64,000 nt of DNA from CAZYFH01 sp965197395 (GTDB taxonomy: Bacteria > Acidobacteriota > Vicinamibacteria > Vicinamibacterales > UBA8438): contig OZ240205.1 of assembly GCA_965197395.1 (NCBI GenBank), positions 372,001 to 436,000 of the forward strand, written 5' to 3'. Positions 7,205-17,959 of the stretch are shown piece after piece (the stretch's first letter is position 1; the number at the start of each line of letters is the position of its first letter). A program made the position numbers and the translations under genes. The notes beneath the pieces were generated by a model that saw only the letters and a list, made by a program, of their open reading frames with translations, had not been told where the DNA came from and did no database searches.

Positions 7205-9776
7205 AGGTGGGTGTCCAGACTTGAAGGGGGTCTGTCGCATAGGGCCCCTCAAACAGGACACGGGGCCTGCCGGCGTTGAACGTTGGATCCGCGGCAATCT
7301 CCACTGCCAACAACTGGTTCCCATTCCGAAAGAACAGCTCCTCACCATCGCGGGCCCACACGGGCTCCGTCCCAGGCCCGGTGGAGATCGGAATGACCTC
7401 GCCGCCATCTGGAAACGGTTGGACGAACACCCGAGCTTCTCCCGTCCGGTTGGACACATACGCCAGCCACTTCCCGTCCGGGGACAGCCGGGGCGCTCGT
7501 TCGATGAAACTCGTGGACAGAAACGGCACGGGCTCGCCGCCAAGACGCAACATCCACAGATCGATGTCGTCGCCGTCCGCGTCGTAATACACGAGCGTCT
7601 GGCCGTCGCCAGACCATCCTCCGGGTACCTTGACCCCGCTACTCGTCACCAGCAGCACAACCTCGTCGCTCAGGTCCACCGGCCGCGAATACAAGTCGGC
7701 TTGGGTGGGGCGCACGCCTGACGAGAACGTGACGCTCGTCCCGTCAGGTGTCCACACCGGCATCACGTTGAGACCGCTCTCGGTCACCCGGATGTCAAAC
7801 CCGTCTTCGAGGTCCCGAATCCAGATGTCGCCGAGGTCCGTGTTGTCAGCGTCGCTCAGTGCGGCAGCCACCCTGGTGGCATCAGGCGACAGCCGCGGAT
7901 ATCCATAGGTGTCCCAGTCCGGGATCGCCGAAGTCACCTCGCCTTGCCGACTCACCCATACGAGCGATGACGACCCCGACCCTCTTCCGACCCCCCCTAC
8001 ACCCCCCGTGCGGGGGACGTAGACCAGGGCCCCGGTGCTCGCCAGGTCAAAGTGCGCCGCACCGGTGGCGAATGAGTCCGCGACACCTTCCACCAGGGGG
8101 ACAGGACCGCCAGTGACCACCCGAGCGTCGACGTCGAAAGGTGCCGCGTGCAACACCCCATCCAGGAGATACACCAAGTGTCCCGTGGATATGTAGCGGG
8201 CATCCCGACCGCGTTCAATGACCACCGTCCGCTCGCCGGTCACGGTCGACTGCACCACGACCTGTGCCTCGTTCCAGGACCCGATACCGGCTCCGAGGGT
8301 ATACAGCACCCACTCCCCGTTCGGTAACATTTGGGGGCCGTGCGCGACTTCACCCTCGGCGACAGTGATAATGACCTCCGGTGTTCCACCGGTCCCGAGC
8401 ACACGCCAAATGCCATTCTCTCCTTGTCCAAACAGAATCGTTTCGTCGTCACCCCAACTTGCGCCCATTGGGTTCTCCGCGGCGCAGAGGGTCACCGCGG
8501 CGCCGCCACTCATCGCTACCTTCCGCAGTTGACCACCCGCCCAGAACCCGATCCACTCGCCGTCGGAGGAAATGAACGGGCTCCGCGCACCGTCGGCGGC
8601 GGCAGTAATGGCGGTCGCCAGCAGCTCGTCTAAGTCCCTCCGATACAGTTGTCCGTCGGCCTCGTAGACAAGCCGAGTGCCATCCGGGGATAACGCCACC
8701 AGATGGCGCCCTACGCGGGTGAACGACTGATCCGCCCCGAGGGATAGGGAAAACCGCGAAACCGGAGCTGCTGACGGCGGACCTGGGCGCGTCAAGTTCC
8801 ACACAGCGAGGGCCGTGACAACGATGGCCATCACAAGAATGCTGAGAGCGGCCACCGGTCGCTGCCAGAACTGCGACGGCTGGGTGACTGCTTCTGATGG
8901 CGTAACGGCCGTCGTGTCGAACGCGCCCTCGATGGCCAACCGCAGATCAGCCGCGTCGTGAACACGCTGCCTCGGATCCTTCGCCAAGCAACGGCGCAGA
9001 TAGGTGGCAAGCACCGGTGAGAGTTCGCCGGGTAGATTCTCCCAGTCGGGTTCGCGCTCGATCACTCTCGCCAGCGTCGTCGAGACGTCGTCACCGCTAA
9101 ACGGCTTCCGCCCGGTGAGCACCTCGTAGAGCACCACACCAAACGCCCATACATCTGCCCGCTTATCGACGACCTTCCCCTTCGCCTGCTCGGGACTCAT
9201 ATACGCCGCCGTCCCGATCACCATCCCCATCTGGGTCGCCGCCGCCGTCAGCGAGATGGTCGGCGACTCCGACGCACTGGCCCCGCTCGCCTCCGGCTGG
9301 AACGCCTTCGCCAACCCAAAGTCCAGCACCTTCACCGTGCCGTCGGCCTTCACCTTCACGTTGGCCGGTTTCAGGTCGCGGTGGATGACCCCCTGCTCAT
9401 GCGCCGCTTCGAGGGCTTCGGCGATCTGCTTCGCGATGGGGAGCGCCTCGTCAACCGGAATCGGCCCCTCGGCGATGCGATCCGCCAAGGTCGGCCCTTC
9501 GACGAGTTCGAGCACCAGCGCCTTGGTGCCCTCGGCTTCTTCCAGCCCGTAGATGTGCCCGATGTTCGGGTGGTTCAGCGAGGCGAGGACTTTGGCTTCG
9601 CGCTCGAAGCGGGCCAGGCGGTCAGGGTCGGCGGTGAACGCCTCGGGGAGGACTTTGAGCGCCACGTCCCGGTCGAGCTTGGTGTCGCGGGCGCGGTAGA
9701 CCTCGCCCATCCCGCCGGCGCCGATCTGGGCGGTGACAGTGTAGGGACCGAGCGTGGTGCCGGGAGTTAGGGGCAT
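7205..9776 (-). pseudogene. Membrane Ser/Thr protein kinase with PD40 sensor domain, 3' end cut by IS3
   Basis: Starts at 9776, two bases after the stop of the upstream kinase gene, so the two were an operon. Residues 18-150 carry the complete kinase signature: glycine loop GAGGMGEV, ATP lysine K41, HRDLKPAN (132-139) and DFG (152). One transmembrane helix (about residues 315-335) precedes an extracytoplasmic TolB/PD40-like propeller with repeated LSPDGTR/SPDGKWLAYVS blades. The propeller is cut after ...LFEGPYATDPLQVWTP by the IS3 copy; intact paralogues continue roughly 40 more residues. The kinase part could still be made; the frame runs on into the IS. Confidence 0.85.
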
Positions 9777-10410
9777 GGCTACGGAACGGGGACGCGCTCG
9801 AGGAGCTCTTGATCCCAATTGAGGACGACGTTGAGGTGTAGAGACGGCGTGTTCTCGCCGACCTCCGCGGCGGCCTTGATCATCAGGAACCGTCCGTCTG
9901 GAGCCACGTCGTAGGTACGGCCGAGCGCTTGGAAGTACGGTCCTTCAAAGAGCATCCTAGGCGTTCCCCGGCTGAAGCTTGGGGTGGTCTGCATGGGCAC
10001 GACCATGAACTGGTTGTCCGCCCAATAGAAGAGTTCGTCGCCAGTGCGCGACCAGGCAGGGTGTCGGCCCCCTGCAATCGAGATCGTCGATCGCTCGGCC
10101 TGCGCGTCAGGGTACGCGTAGACATAGATCTCAAACTGTCCTGTTTCGTCCGACTCGAACGCCAGCCATTCACCGTCGGGCGAGACGTCGCCTTCTCCTT
10201 CGTTGAACTCGGTGCCAAGCAAGGTTTGCGGGGGAGCGCCACCGTCGAGCGCCATGGTGACGAGATCGGTGCCACGGCCCGGCGTGAGGTCCATCGCGAC
10301 CACGTGGGTCTCAGTGACATCAGAGACGCCCAGGCTGACGCCCAGGCGTTCAACGGGTCCCGTCCCATCCGCGAGCCTCGCAAGGACACCAGTCTCCCCG
10401 CCAATTAATG

Positions 10411-10884
10411 GGTTCCTCTCAGGGATCGGTGCAGCTTTGGCCGGTTCCATGGCTAATAAGTCAAGCATTGTCATCGACTTACGTGGCTGGAGAACACCGT
10501 CTGTATCTGGAGAGGAACTGCAGGCTCTCGGAAAGTCCGGCCCACGGTACACGGCGGAAATCGCGAGGGGCCTGCCAGTGCCAAGGGGCTGAACAGTCAG
10601 CGAGGGTTCGGCCCAGCGGTAAAACGTCGGCGAAAGTCCAGGCCGCGTTCCACGAGTGTTCATGGTTCGTCGCCCTGTAAATGCCAGCGCCTCAGCACCT
10701 TGAGGTGGGACCGGCTGCCGTCGAGCAGGCCCCCCACCAAAAGCGGGGCCCGCGCAGGCGGCCGTCGACTGAGCGATAGACGACTTCACCGCTGATTCGC
10801 GGGCACGAACACATCCGCAGCCTCTTTCCACGGCGTGGCTGACCTGCTGGGGGCTGAATCGTGCACACATTTGTGTGAGGAACC
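10411..10884. mobile_element. 474-bp non-autonomous element with ISL3-like ends (copy 2)
   Basis: Same length and sequence as the element at 2173-2646 but in reverse orientation, with GGTTCCTC...GAGGAACC ends and a perfect 8-bp duplication AATTAATG at 10403-10410 and 10885-10892. It sits in the propeller part of the kinase gene, only 16 bases from an IS3 copy. Confidence 0.9.
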
Positions 10885-10960
10885 AATTAATGAGACATAG
10901 TGAGCTTGCCTGGGTTGGGTGGACACCCCACAAGGCGCGAGAATGCGCCGGGAGGTGTTC

Positions 10961-11257
10961 ATGGCCCAACGGAGACGACGACGATTCACGGTGGAGTTCA
11001 AACAGGGAGCGGTCCGGCTGTGCAAGCAGGGTGACCGCAGCATCGGCCAGGTGGCACGGGAGTTGGACCTGACCGAGTCGGCGTTGCGGCGATGGGTGCA
11101 GCAGTACGAGATCGACCACGGCCACAATCCGACCGGCGCGCTGACCACCGAGGAACTCGAGGAACTCCGAACGCTGCGCCGCGAAGTGCGCGTCCTGCGA
11201 GAGGAGCGAACGATCTTAAAAAAGGCGGCGGCCTTCTTCGCGAAGGAACAGGCGTGA
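10961..11257 (+). CDS. IS3-family transposase OrfA
   Basis: 98 residues, identical to the other copies except for a Glu-to-Gly change in the segment FKQGAVRL. The start at 10961 follows a GGGAGG box. Whether the substitution in the helix-turn-helix region affects DNA binding cannot be told from sequence. Confidence 0.92.
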   Translation: MAQRRRRRFTVEFKQGAVRLCKQGDRSIGQVARELDLTESALRRWVQQYEIDHGHNPTGALTTEELEELRTLRREVRVLREERTILKKAAAFFAKEQA

Positions 11258-12132
11258 GGTTCGCGTTTGTTCATGCGGAGAAGGCCACCCATGCGGTGCG
11301 GTCTCTCTGTCGGGTGCTCCAGGTCACCCGCAGTGGCTACTACGCATGGGCGAAGCGCCCGCCGAGCCGACGGCACCGTGAAGACGTCCAGCTGACAGCC
11401 CGGATCCGGGCGATCCATGCCGCGAGTCGGGGGACCTACGGAAGCCCGCGGATCTACGAGCAGCTCAGGCAGGACGGGTTCACCGTTGGCCGGGAGCGAG
11501 TCGCCAGACTGCTGCGGGCCATGGGCCTGATCGGCCTGCCCTGCAAGCGGTTCCGGCGTACCACGGACAGTGCCCACCAACATCCGGTTGCGCCCAACGT
11601 GCTCGCCCGTGACTTCGACGCCGCACAGCCGAACGAGCGCTGGAGCACCGACATCACCTACCTCTGGACGTGGGAGGGGTGGCTGTATCTTGCCGTCGTG
11701 CTCGACCTGTTCTCGCGGCGCGTGGTGGGGTGGGCCATCCAGCCGCACCTGCGGGCGGAGCTGGCGCTCGAGGCGTTGCACATGGCGCTGGGGAGGCGCG
11801 TCCCAGCGGCCGGCCTCGTCCATCATTCGGACCGAGGGTGCCAGTATGCCGCCGACGCGTACCAGCGCGTCCTGCACGACCACCAGATCGTCTGCTCGAT
11901 GAGTCGGAAGGGCGACTGCTGGGATAACGCCGTCACCGAGAGCTTCTTCGGGACGCTCAAGACCGAGCTCATCCACCGCCAGCCGTGGTCGACGCGACGC
12001 AGGACCAAGGACGCCGTCGCGGAGTACATCGAGGGCTTCTATAATCCCCACCGCCTGCACTCGTCCCTGGGATACGTCAGCCCCAACACCTTTGAAAGGA
12101 GGCATGCTCGACAGGTGCAGTGTGCAGCATAA
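11254..12132 (+). CDS. IS3-family transposase OrfB
   Basis: Complete catalytic half with DDE residues in RWSTDITYL, HHSDRGCQY and NAVTESFFG. The GTG start overlaps the OrfA stop, and the preceding A6G run offers the -1 frameshift that would yield the OrfAB fusion. Confidence 0.93.
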   Translation: MRFAFVHAEKATHAVRSLCRVLQVTRSGYYAWAKRPPSRRHREDVQLTARIRAIHAASRGTYGSPRIYEQLRQDGFTVGRERVARLLRAMGLIGLPCKRFRRTTDSAHQHPVAPNVLARDFDAAQPNERWSTDITYLWTWEGWLYLAVVLDLFSRRVVGWAIQPHLRAELALEALHMALGRRVPAAGLVHHSDRGCQYAADAYQRVLHDHQIVCSMSRKGDCWDNAVTESFFGTLKTELIHRQPWSTRRRTKDAVAEYIEGFYNPHRLHSSLGYVSPNTFERRHARQVQCAA

Positions 12133-13103
12133 TCAACCTGTCCACTTTTCCCAGGCAAGATCAATAGACCACCTGTTGCCCATCGGGGGTCCAGTGCGGC
12201 CGGGCGTTCGATGTGTCGCTGGTGAGCCGGGTGAGCGTCTCATCGGCAAGGTCCCAGACCCAGACGTCAGTCGCTTCGCCCTGAATGTCGACCGCGACCC
12301 GCGTGCCATCGGGGGAGATGCGTGGGTACCTGTAGCCGCGCAGTGGCGCCGCCGCGATCGGCTCTTCCTGACCGTTGCGGTCGACCCAGACCAGGGACCG
12401 TGGCACGACTCCACCGGCCGCCCCCGTTTCATACACCAGCCGCCCGTTGTCGGAGAGCGTGTAGGCGGCGGCGCCGTTCGGTCTGACCCTGACCCCGTCG
12501 AGCACCGGGACAGGGGTGCCCGTCGCGGTGAACGACGTAGCGTCGAACGGTATGGCGCGTAGCGCCCCGTCCTCAGCGGCGTAGACCAAGTGTCCGGTCG
12601 TGACGTACTGAGGGCTGACGCCGGGGAGTCCGAGCCGCGTCACCTGCCGAGTGTCAAGATCGAGCACAGCGAGCTGCCCGGTGCTGAGCGGCGCGCCTGT
12701 GCCGATCACGAACACCACGGCGTCATGGTCGGGAATGATGGACGGCCAGGTGTGGCTCGCCTCACCGCGTTCGCGATCGAGCGTCGTGAGCGGCTCAGGC
12801 TCTCCGCCGTCTTCAGACACACGGAATAACCCGGCGCCGGCTGTTCCGAATACGATCTGACCGTCGGTGCCCCAGGCGGCGCCTCGAATTTCGCTCTTGG
12901 CCTCGGTCACCGTCTCGGGCTGTCCGCCGAACGTGGCCACCTTCTGAAGGGTTGTCGAGTCGGGGAAGGTCATGAACCCCACCCACTGGCCATCTGGTGA
13001 GAAGAAGGGGGATAGACCGTCATCGCCACCACGCATGGGCATGTGAGCTTGCCTGGGTTGGGTGGACACCCCACAAGGCGCGAGAATGCGCCGGGAGGTG
13101 TTC

Positions 13104-13400
13104 ATGGCCCAACGGAGACGACGACGATTCACGGTGGAGTTCAAACAGGAAGCGGTCCGGCTGTGCAAGCAGGGTGACCGCAGCATCGGCCAGGTGGCAC
13201 GGGAGTTGGACCTGACCGAGTCGGCGTTGCGGCGATGGGTGCAGCAGTACGAGATCGACCACGGCCACAATCCGACCGGCGCGCTGACCACCGAGGAACT
13301 CGAGGAACTCCGAACGCTGCGCCGCGAAGTGCGCGTCCTGCGAGAGGAGCGAACGATCTTAAAAAAGGCGGCGGCCTTCTTCGCGAAGGAACAGGCGTGA
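13104..13400 (+). CDS. IS3-family transposase OrfA
   Basis: 98-residue helix-turn-helix and coiled-coil protein with the common FKQEAVRL form, preceded by the GGGAGG ribosome site. The slippage run TTAAAAAAGG lies near its 3' end. Confidence 0.92.
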   Translation: MAQRRRRRFTVEFKQEAVRLCKQGDRSIGQVARELDLTESALRRWVQQYEIDHGHNPTGALTTEELEELRTLRREVRVLREERTILKKAAAFFAKEQA

Positions 13401-14275
13401 GGTTCGCGTTTGTTCATGCGGAGAAGGCCACCCATGCGGTGCGGTCTCTCTGTCGGGTGCTCCAGGTCACCCGCAGTGGCTACTACGCATGGGCGAAGCG
13501 CCCGCCGAGCCGACGGCACCGTGAAGACGTCCAGCTGACAGCCCGGATCCGGGCGATCCATGCCGCGAGTCGGGGGACCTACGGAAGCCCGCGGATCTAC
13601 GAGCAGCTCAGGCAGGACGGGTTCACCGTTGGCCGGGAGCGAGTCGCCAGACTGCTGCGGGCCATGGGCCTGATCGGCCTGCCCTGCAAGCGGTTCCGGC
13701 GTACCACGGACAGTGCCCACCAACATCCGGTTGCGCCCAACGTGCTCGCCCGTGACTTCGACGCCGCACAGCCGAACGAGCGCTGGAGCACCGACATCAC
13801 CTACCTCTGGACGTGGGAGGGGTGGCTGTATCTTGCCGTCGTGCTCGACCTGTTCTCGCGGCGCGTGGTGGGGTGGGCCATCCAGCCGCACCTGCGGGCG
13901 GAGCTGGCGCTCGAGGCGTTGCACATGGCGCTGGGGAGGCGCGTCCCAGCGGCCGGCCTCGTCCATCATTCGGACCGAGGGTGCCAGTATGCCGCCGACG
14001 CGTACCAGCGCGTCCTGCACGACCACCAGATCGTCTGCTCGATGAGTCGGAAGGGCGACTGCTGGGATAACGCCGTCACCGAGAGCTTCTTCGGGACGCT
14101 CAAGACCGAGCTCATCCACCGCCAGCCGTGGTCGACGCGACGCAGGACCAAGGACGCCGTCGCGGAGTACCTCGAGGGCTTCTATAATCCCCACCGCCTG
14201 CACTCGTCCCTGGGATACGTCAGCCCCAACACCTTTGAAAGGAGGCATGCTCGACAGGTGCAGTGTGCAGCATAA
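13397..14275 (+). CDS. IS3-family transposase OrfB
   Basis: Full-length catalytic half, differing from the other copies by Ile-to-Leu in AEYLEGFYN. All three catalytic motifs are present and the GTG start overlaps the OrfA stop. Confidence 0.93.
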   Translation: MRFAFVHAEKATHAVRSLCRVLQVTRSGYYAWAKRPPSRRHREDVQLTARIRAIHAASRGTYGSPRIYEQLRQDGFTVGRERVARLLRAMGLIGLPCKRFRRTTDSAHQHPVAPNVLARDFDAAQPNERWSTDITYLWTWEGWLYLAVVLDLFSRRVVGWAIQPHLRAELALEALHMALGRRVPAAGLVHHSDRGCQYAADAYQRVLHDHQIVCSMSRKGDCWDNAVTESFFGTLKTELIHRQPWSTRRRTKDAVAEYLEGFYNPHRLHSSLGYVSPNTFERRHARQVQCAA

Positions 14276-15704
14276 TCAACCTGTCCACTTTTCCCAGGCA
14301 AGATCACATGACGTCGAGCTCGTCGATGCGACGCAGATACAGTCCACCCGTGATTCCGCCTGAGGTACCCCTATAGGCGACCTGCGTGCCGTCAGAGGAA
14401 ATCGCGAACTCCCGACCAGGTCCTGCGGCGTAGGAGGCAGGTGTGACCCAGGCAAACCGCATCACCTCTGCCGGGACGACGTCCGCGCGCGTCGCGATCC
14501 AGACGACGAAGCCCGTCATCACGGCGAACATCAGCCCCAGCGCGACGGCCGGTGCGGGTCGTTGCCAGACTGCCAAGTCGGGCGGCGCGGTCGGCTCGAT
14601 CGGTGAGGTGGTTGTTGTCTCGAACGCACCCTCGAGCGCCAGGCGCATATCGCCGATGTCGCGCATGCGCTGTCGCGGGTCCTTCTCGAGACAGCGTTTC
14701 AAATAGGTGTGCAGGACGGGAGACAGCTCTTTCGGCAACCGCTCCCAGGCGGGTTCCGCCCGCATGACATCGGCCAGCGTGAGCGACACGTCCTCGATCT
14801 CGAAGACACGCCTCCCCGTCAGCATCTCGTAGAAGACACAGCCGAACGCCCAGATGTCGGCACGCCGGTCTACCGGCTTCCCCCGTGCCTGTTCCGGCGA
14901 CATATACGCCGCCGTCCCCATGATCACGCCCATCTGCGTCGCGGCAGCGGTAAGCGTCGGCGACTGACTAGGATCGCCCTCGGGCGTCGTATCGAGCGCC
15001 TTCGCCAACCCGAAGTCCAAGACCTTGACCGTCTCGTCCTCGCGCACCTTGATGTTCGCGGGCTTCAGGTCGCGATGGATGACCCCGGCTTCATGCGCGG
15101 CCTCCAGCGCCTCCGTGATCTGCTTGGCAATCGGCAGTGCCTCATCCAGCGGGATCGGCCCCTTGGCGATCCGGTCGGCGAGCGTCGGGCCTTCGACCAA
15201 CTCCAAGACCAGCGCTTGGGTGTCGTCGCTCTTCTCGATGCCGTAGATGGCGGCGATCCCCGGATGGTTGAGGCTGGCGAGCACTTGCGCCTCCCGCTGG
15301 AACCGGGCGAGCCGGTCCGGGTCAGCGGCGAACGCGTCGGGGAGGATCTTCAGCGCGACGTCGCGGCCCAACTGGGTGTCGGTGGCGCGATAGACCTGGC
15401 CCATGCCGCCCTCGCCGATGAGGGCGATGACGTTGTAGTGCCCCAGCCGGGAGCCGACCTGGAGGGCCATCTGTCTGTCTATCGGGTGGTCTTGACGCCG
15501 CGACTCATTCTACGCCCGGCCCGCCCCACCGGAGCCCTCTCGGCTGTCTGAGCGGCGTGCGTGTCGCACTGCGTGGCCCCAACACCCGGGGCGCCGTGAA
15601 GCCCACGGAGCACCCGAACGACGGGTTTCTAGCGGGTGGTCACGTTGCTAGTGGGCGGGGCGGTTCACCGACGGTTTAGGGCCATCGCTGTCTTCCACGC
15701 ATCA

Positions 15705-17417
15705 CTAACGGGACCGGCCTTCGGCCGCACGGTCCACGGCAGCTCGGATGACGGCGATGAGTTCGGTCGGATCTGCCCCGAGCTGGCCATCTTCCACCAG
15801 CGTGAGGTTGAATGACCGAATCACGTGGAAGGCGTTCATATGTTGGCCGACACGTCGGTTTCTGGCGACGTCTGGGACCTCCGAGATCGACATGGACCAA
15901 TTCTCATGCGGGTTCTCCGATCGGAAGAGCAACATCTCGTCGATGATCGCCAGAACACCTGTACAGGTACGGGAGAAAGTGCCCCCTCGATGATCGTGAG
16001 CGACCTGCCAGGCTGATCCAGGATCGGTTGAACTGAGCAATTCGAGAGGGTCTGGAGCGAAATCGGCTCTGAGTTGGCGAATCAGTTTGGACCGAAAGTC
16101 GACATTCACTGCCTTGCGCACACGCTCAGGTTCGCGAGCGTCGTAAACCTCAAATGTGAACCATTCACCGGTCATAAAATCGTTGGGGTCGTAGACGTAC
16201 ATGCCGCTGTAGGCTTCGTCGATAAACGTCATGTCGTAGTTGCGAAACGAGAACTCGGTAACACGGCGTCCCGGATGGATCGGCTTCAACAATTCCTCTT
16301 CGCGATACACCCGGAGGTCCATGAACTCTGCCTTGAATTCAATCTCCTGATGAGGCGGCACATAGAGCAGCGGCGATCGTGTGGCGCCAGCGACATATCC
16401 GGCGGCGAACGCCGTCGCAGCCGTGGCCCACTTGCTTCCCGCAGTGCTGCCAAACTCAGGCTTGACCTCGAACGTGATCGTGCGGTCCAGCCAGTTCGCT
16501 GCGACCCTCGCCCACTCATAGAACGGTGCATCGAGAGCTAGGGCGGGATCGTCCATCTTCTCGCCCCGCCGAGACAATCGATTCCGCGCTTGAACGAGAT
16601 CCCGCCGAATGTGAAGTCTCCCAAGGTGAACCGGGGTTATTGCAGTGATGGTGAATTGCCCGGCATCGATCTCGTACGAGTCATCGTCAATGGACGGTTC
16701 CAAGATCTTGGCCTTGAGTAGCTCGATGGGCAACCGGTCCTCGACGACTGGGAGCGGCTCGCCTGACGGATCAGGTTCGTCGTACTGGCTGAGGTTGCTG
16801 TCTGCAATGACGTCGCGGAGGACCTGCACGGGGACGGCTCCAGCGATACCGCCTACCACGAACGTGTTGATGCCGACGACCGCCCCATCGCGACCGACTA
16901 ACGGCCCACCAGAGTTCCCCGGTTCCAGCAAGAAGTCTCCGAGCAAGGCGTGCTCCTCGACTTTCGAGATGATGCCTTGAGTGATGAGGAATGCCTGGTT
17001 GAGCGGAGATCCGAAGGCCACGACCGGACTACCAGGCCGCACTGATTCATGTTCCCCAGTTGAAAGGGAGAGCGGCTGACGGCCCTGCACGGCCGAGGTG
17101 TTCACCTTGAGGATTGCGACATCGTACTTGGGACTGAGCGCGGCCACCTGAGCCTCTACCTTGAGGCCGCCAGCGAATTGCACGGCGAGGTACCGTGAGT
17201 TTCTCACCACATGGTGATTCGTCGCGACGAACCCGTCGTCGGTGATCAAAAAGCCTGAGCCGTGACCGCGATCAGTGAAGATCTTGGCGATTGATCGGTT
17301 CATGAAGTCATAAAGATTTGTGTAGTCGTACGCGACCGCCTGAGCCGTTGTCTGTGCGGCGACCGGCGCTAGCATGAGCACGCTCAAGAGAGGCGCGACG
17401 ACGCATCGAACCGCCAT
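15705..17417 (-). CDS. Secreted trypsin-like (S1C) serine protease with unknown C-terminal domain
   Basis: 570 residues from the ATG at 17417, chosen for its GGGAG box and the following signal peptide (LLSVLMLAPVAAQ). Residues about 35-220 form a DegP-like trypsin fold: HGSGFLITDDG, the catalytic histidine in TNHHVV, the aspartate in YDVAILKV and the serine in PGNSGGPL. No PDZ domain follows. The C-terminal 350 residues are unrecognised and include a hydrophobic alanine/glycine-rich stretch (KWATAATAFAAGYVAGA) that could be a membrane helix. It probably acts in the periplasm on misfolded or specific proteins; the target is unknown. It is transcribed alone. Confidence 0.82.
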   Translation of the reverse strand: MAVRCVVAPLLSVLMLAPVAAQTTAQAVAYDYTNLYDFMNRSIAKIFTDRGHGSGFLITDDGFVATNHHVVRNSRYLAVQFAGGLKVEAQVAALSPKYDVAILKVNTSAVQGRQPLSLSTGEHESVRPGSPVVAFGSPLNQAFLITQGIISKVEEHALLGDFLLEPGNSGGPLVGRDGAVVGINTFVVGGIAGAVPVQVLRDVIADSNLSQYDEPDPSGEPLPVVEDRLPIELLKAKILEPSIDDDSYEIDAGQFTITAITPVHLGRLHIRRDLVQARNRLSRRGEKMDDPALALDAPFYEWARVAANWLDRTITFEVKPEFGSTAGSKWATAATAFAAGYVAGATRSPLLYVPPHQEIEFKAEFMDLRVYREEELLKPIHPGRRVTEFSFRNYDMTFIDEAYSGMYVYDPNDFMTGEWFTFEVYDAREPERVRKAVNVDFRSKLIRQLRADFAPDPLELLSSTDPGSAWQVAHDHRGGTFSRTCTGVLAIIDEMLLFRSENPHENWSMSISEVPDVARNRRVGQHMNAFHVIRSFNLTLVEDGQLGADPTELIAVIRAAVDRAAEGRSR

Positions 17418-17608
17418 GTGGATTTCTCCCTTGAGCCCCGGTAGCTCGCTAACTGGCAATCTGTCGAGCCGAGCCGCACGCCGACGCAGACCCGCGCATG
17501 GCCCCTCCCTGTGGGGGTGGAACGTGAGGCTGATTATGCCACCGGCCGGGGCTGATCACGGCCTCGGATGGGCAGACGGTGTGCAACGAGCGGACAGGAG
17601 CACCAGCC

Positions 17609-17959
17609 CTACCGCCGGCGCGCCCGGCTCCGCAGGCCGAACCAGACCTGGACCCCCGTGTAGAACAGCGCCGGCAGCGCGGTCACCGGCGATCCAATTC
17701 TCAGATGGGAGGCGACAGCGCCAATCGTGATGATCGTGAGGGCACCGGCCGCCCACACCGCGACGGGACGCACAAGCACGCCGACTGCACAGGCGAGCTG
17801 CACGGCCGCGGTCAAGTAGATGAGTGCTGGCGGGAGGTCGAATCGCTGGGACAAGGTCTGGCCGTTGTATTCGAGGAACGCAACCACTGGCCCGCCGACG
17901 GCATACGACACGGCGAGGAAGCCCGCCGCGGCCCGAACGAGGCGATCACCTGCCACCAC
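17609..17959 (-). CDS. DoxX-family small membrane protein
   Basis: 116 residues with four predicted membrane helices, the first around AAGFLAVSYAVGGPVVAFLEY and others in IYLTAAVQLACAVGVLV and AAGALTIITIGAVA. Size and the helix pattern fit the DoxX/DoxD-like family, proteins of mostly unknown biochemical role linked to redox and stress functions. It ends in an arginine-rich tail (RSRARRR). It lies apart from its neighbours. Confidence 0.6.
   Translation of the reverse strand: MVAGDRLVRAAAGFLAVSYAVGGPVVAFLEYNGQTLSQRFDLPPALIYLTAAVQLACAVGVLVRPVAVWAAGALTIITIGAVASHLRIGSPVTALPALFYTGVQVWFGLRSRARRR

Larger units (their letters stand above)
10901..12163 (+). mobile_element. IS3-family insertion sequence (copy 3)
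   Basis: A complete 1263-bp copy in plus orientation with a 4-bp target duplication ATAG at 10897-10900 and 12164-12167. It lies in the PD40 region of the kinase gene. Direct orientation relative to the copy at 13044 makes the 0.9 kb between them a possible recombination target. Confidence 0.94.
13044..14306 (+). mobile_element. IS3-family insertion sequence (copy 4)
   Basis: A complete 1263-bp copy in plus orientation with the target duplication CATG at 13040-13043 and 14307-14310, inserted just after the membrane segment and first propeller blade of the kinase gene. Confidence 0.94.
9779..15470 (-). pseudogene. Membrane Ser/Thr protein kinase with PD40 domain, split by three insertions
   Basis: The gene begins at 15470 (MALQVGSRLG) and holds an intact kinase domain: GEGGMGQV, K41, HRDLKPAN at 132-139, DFG at 152. 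One membrane helix (ALGLMFAVMTGFVVWIA) and a PD40 propeller follow. It is interrupted by IS3 at 13044-14306 (duplication CATG), IS3 at 10901-12163 (duplication ATAG) and the 474-bp element at 10411-10884 (duplication AATTAATG). Excision in silico leaves 2676 bases, exactly 892 codons, with the joints reading ELDVMPMRGG and QQVVYVSLIGGETG and the end ...LERVPVP. It is close in sequence and design to the kinase at 7205-9776. Only the N-terminal kinase and membrane part can be translated today. Confidence 0.9.

Noticed and set aside
12161..14248. 695-codon minus-strand frame joining antisense IS3 sequence to PD40 repeats
   Set aside because: It is a chance fusion: the N-terminal part is antisense to the IS3 transposase and only the C-terminal part is the kinase propeller, reported as part of the split gene 9779-15470.
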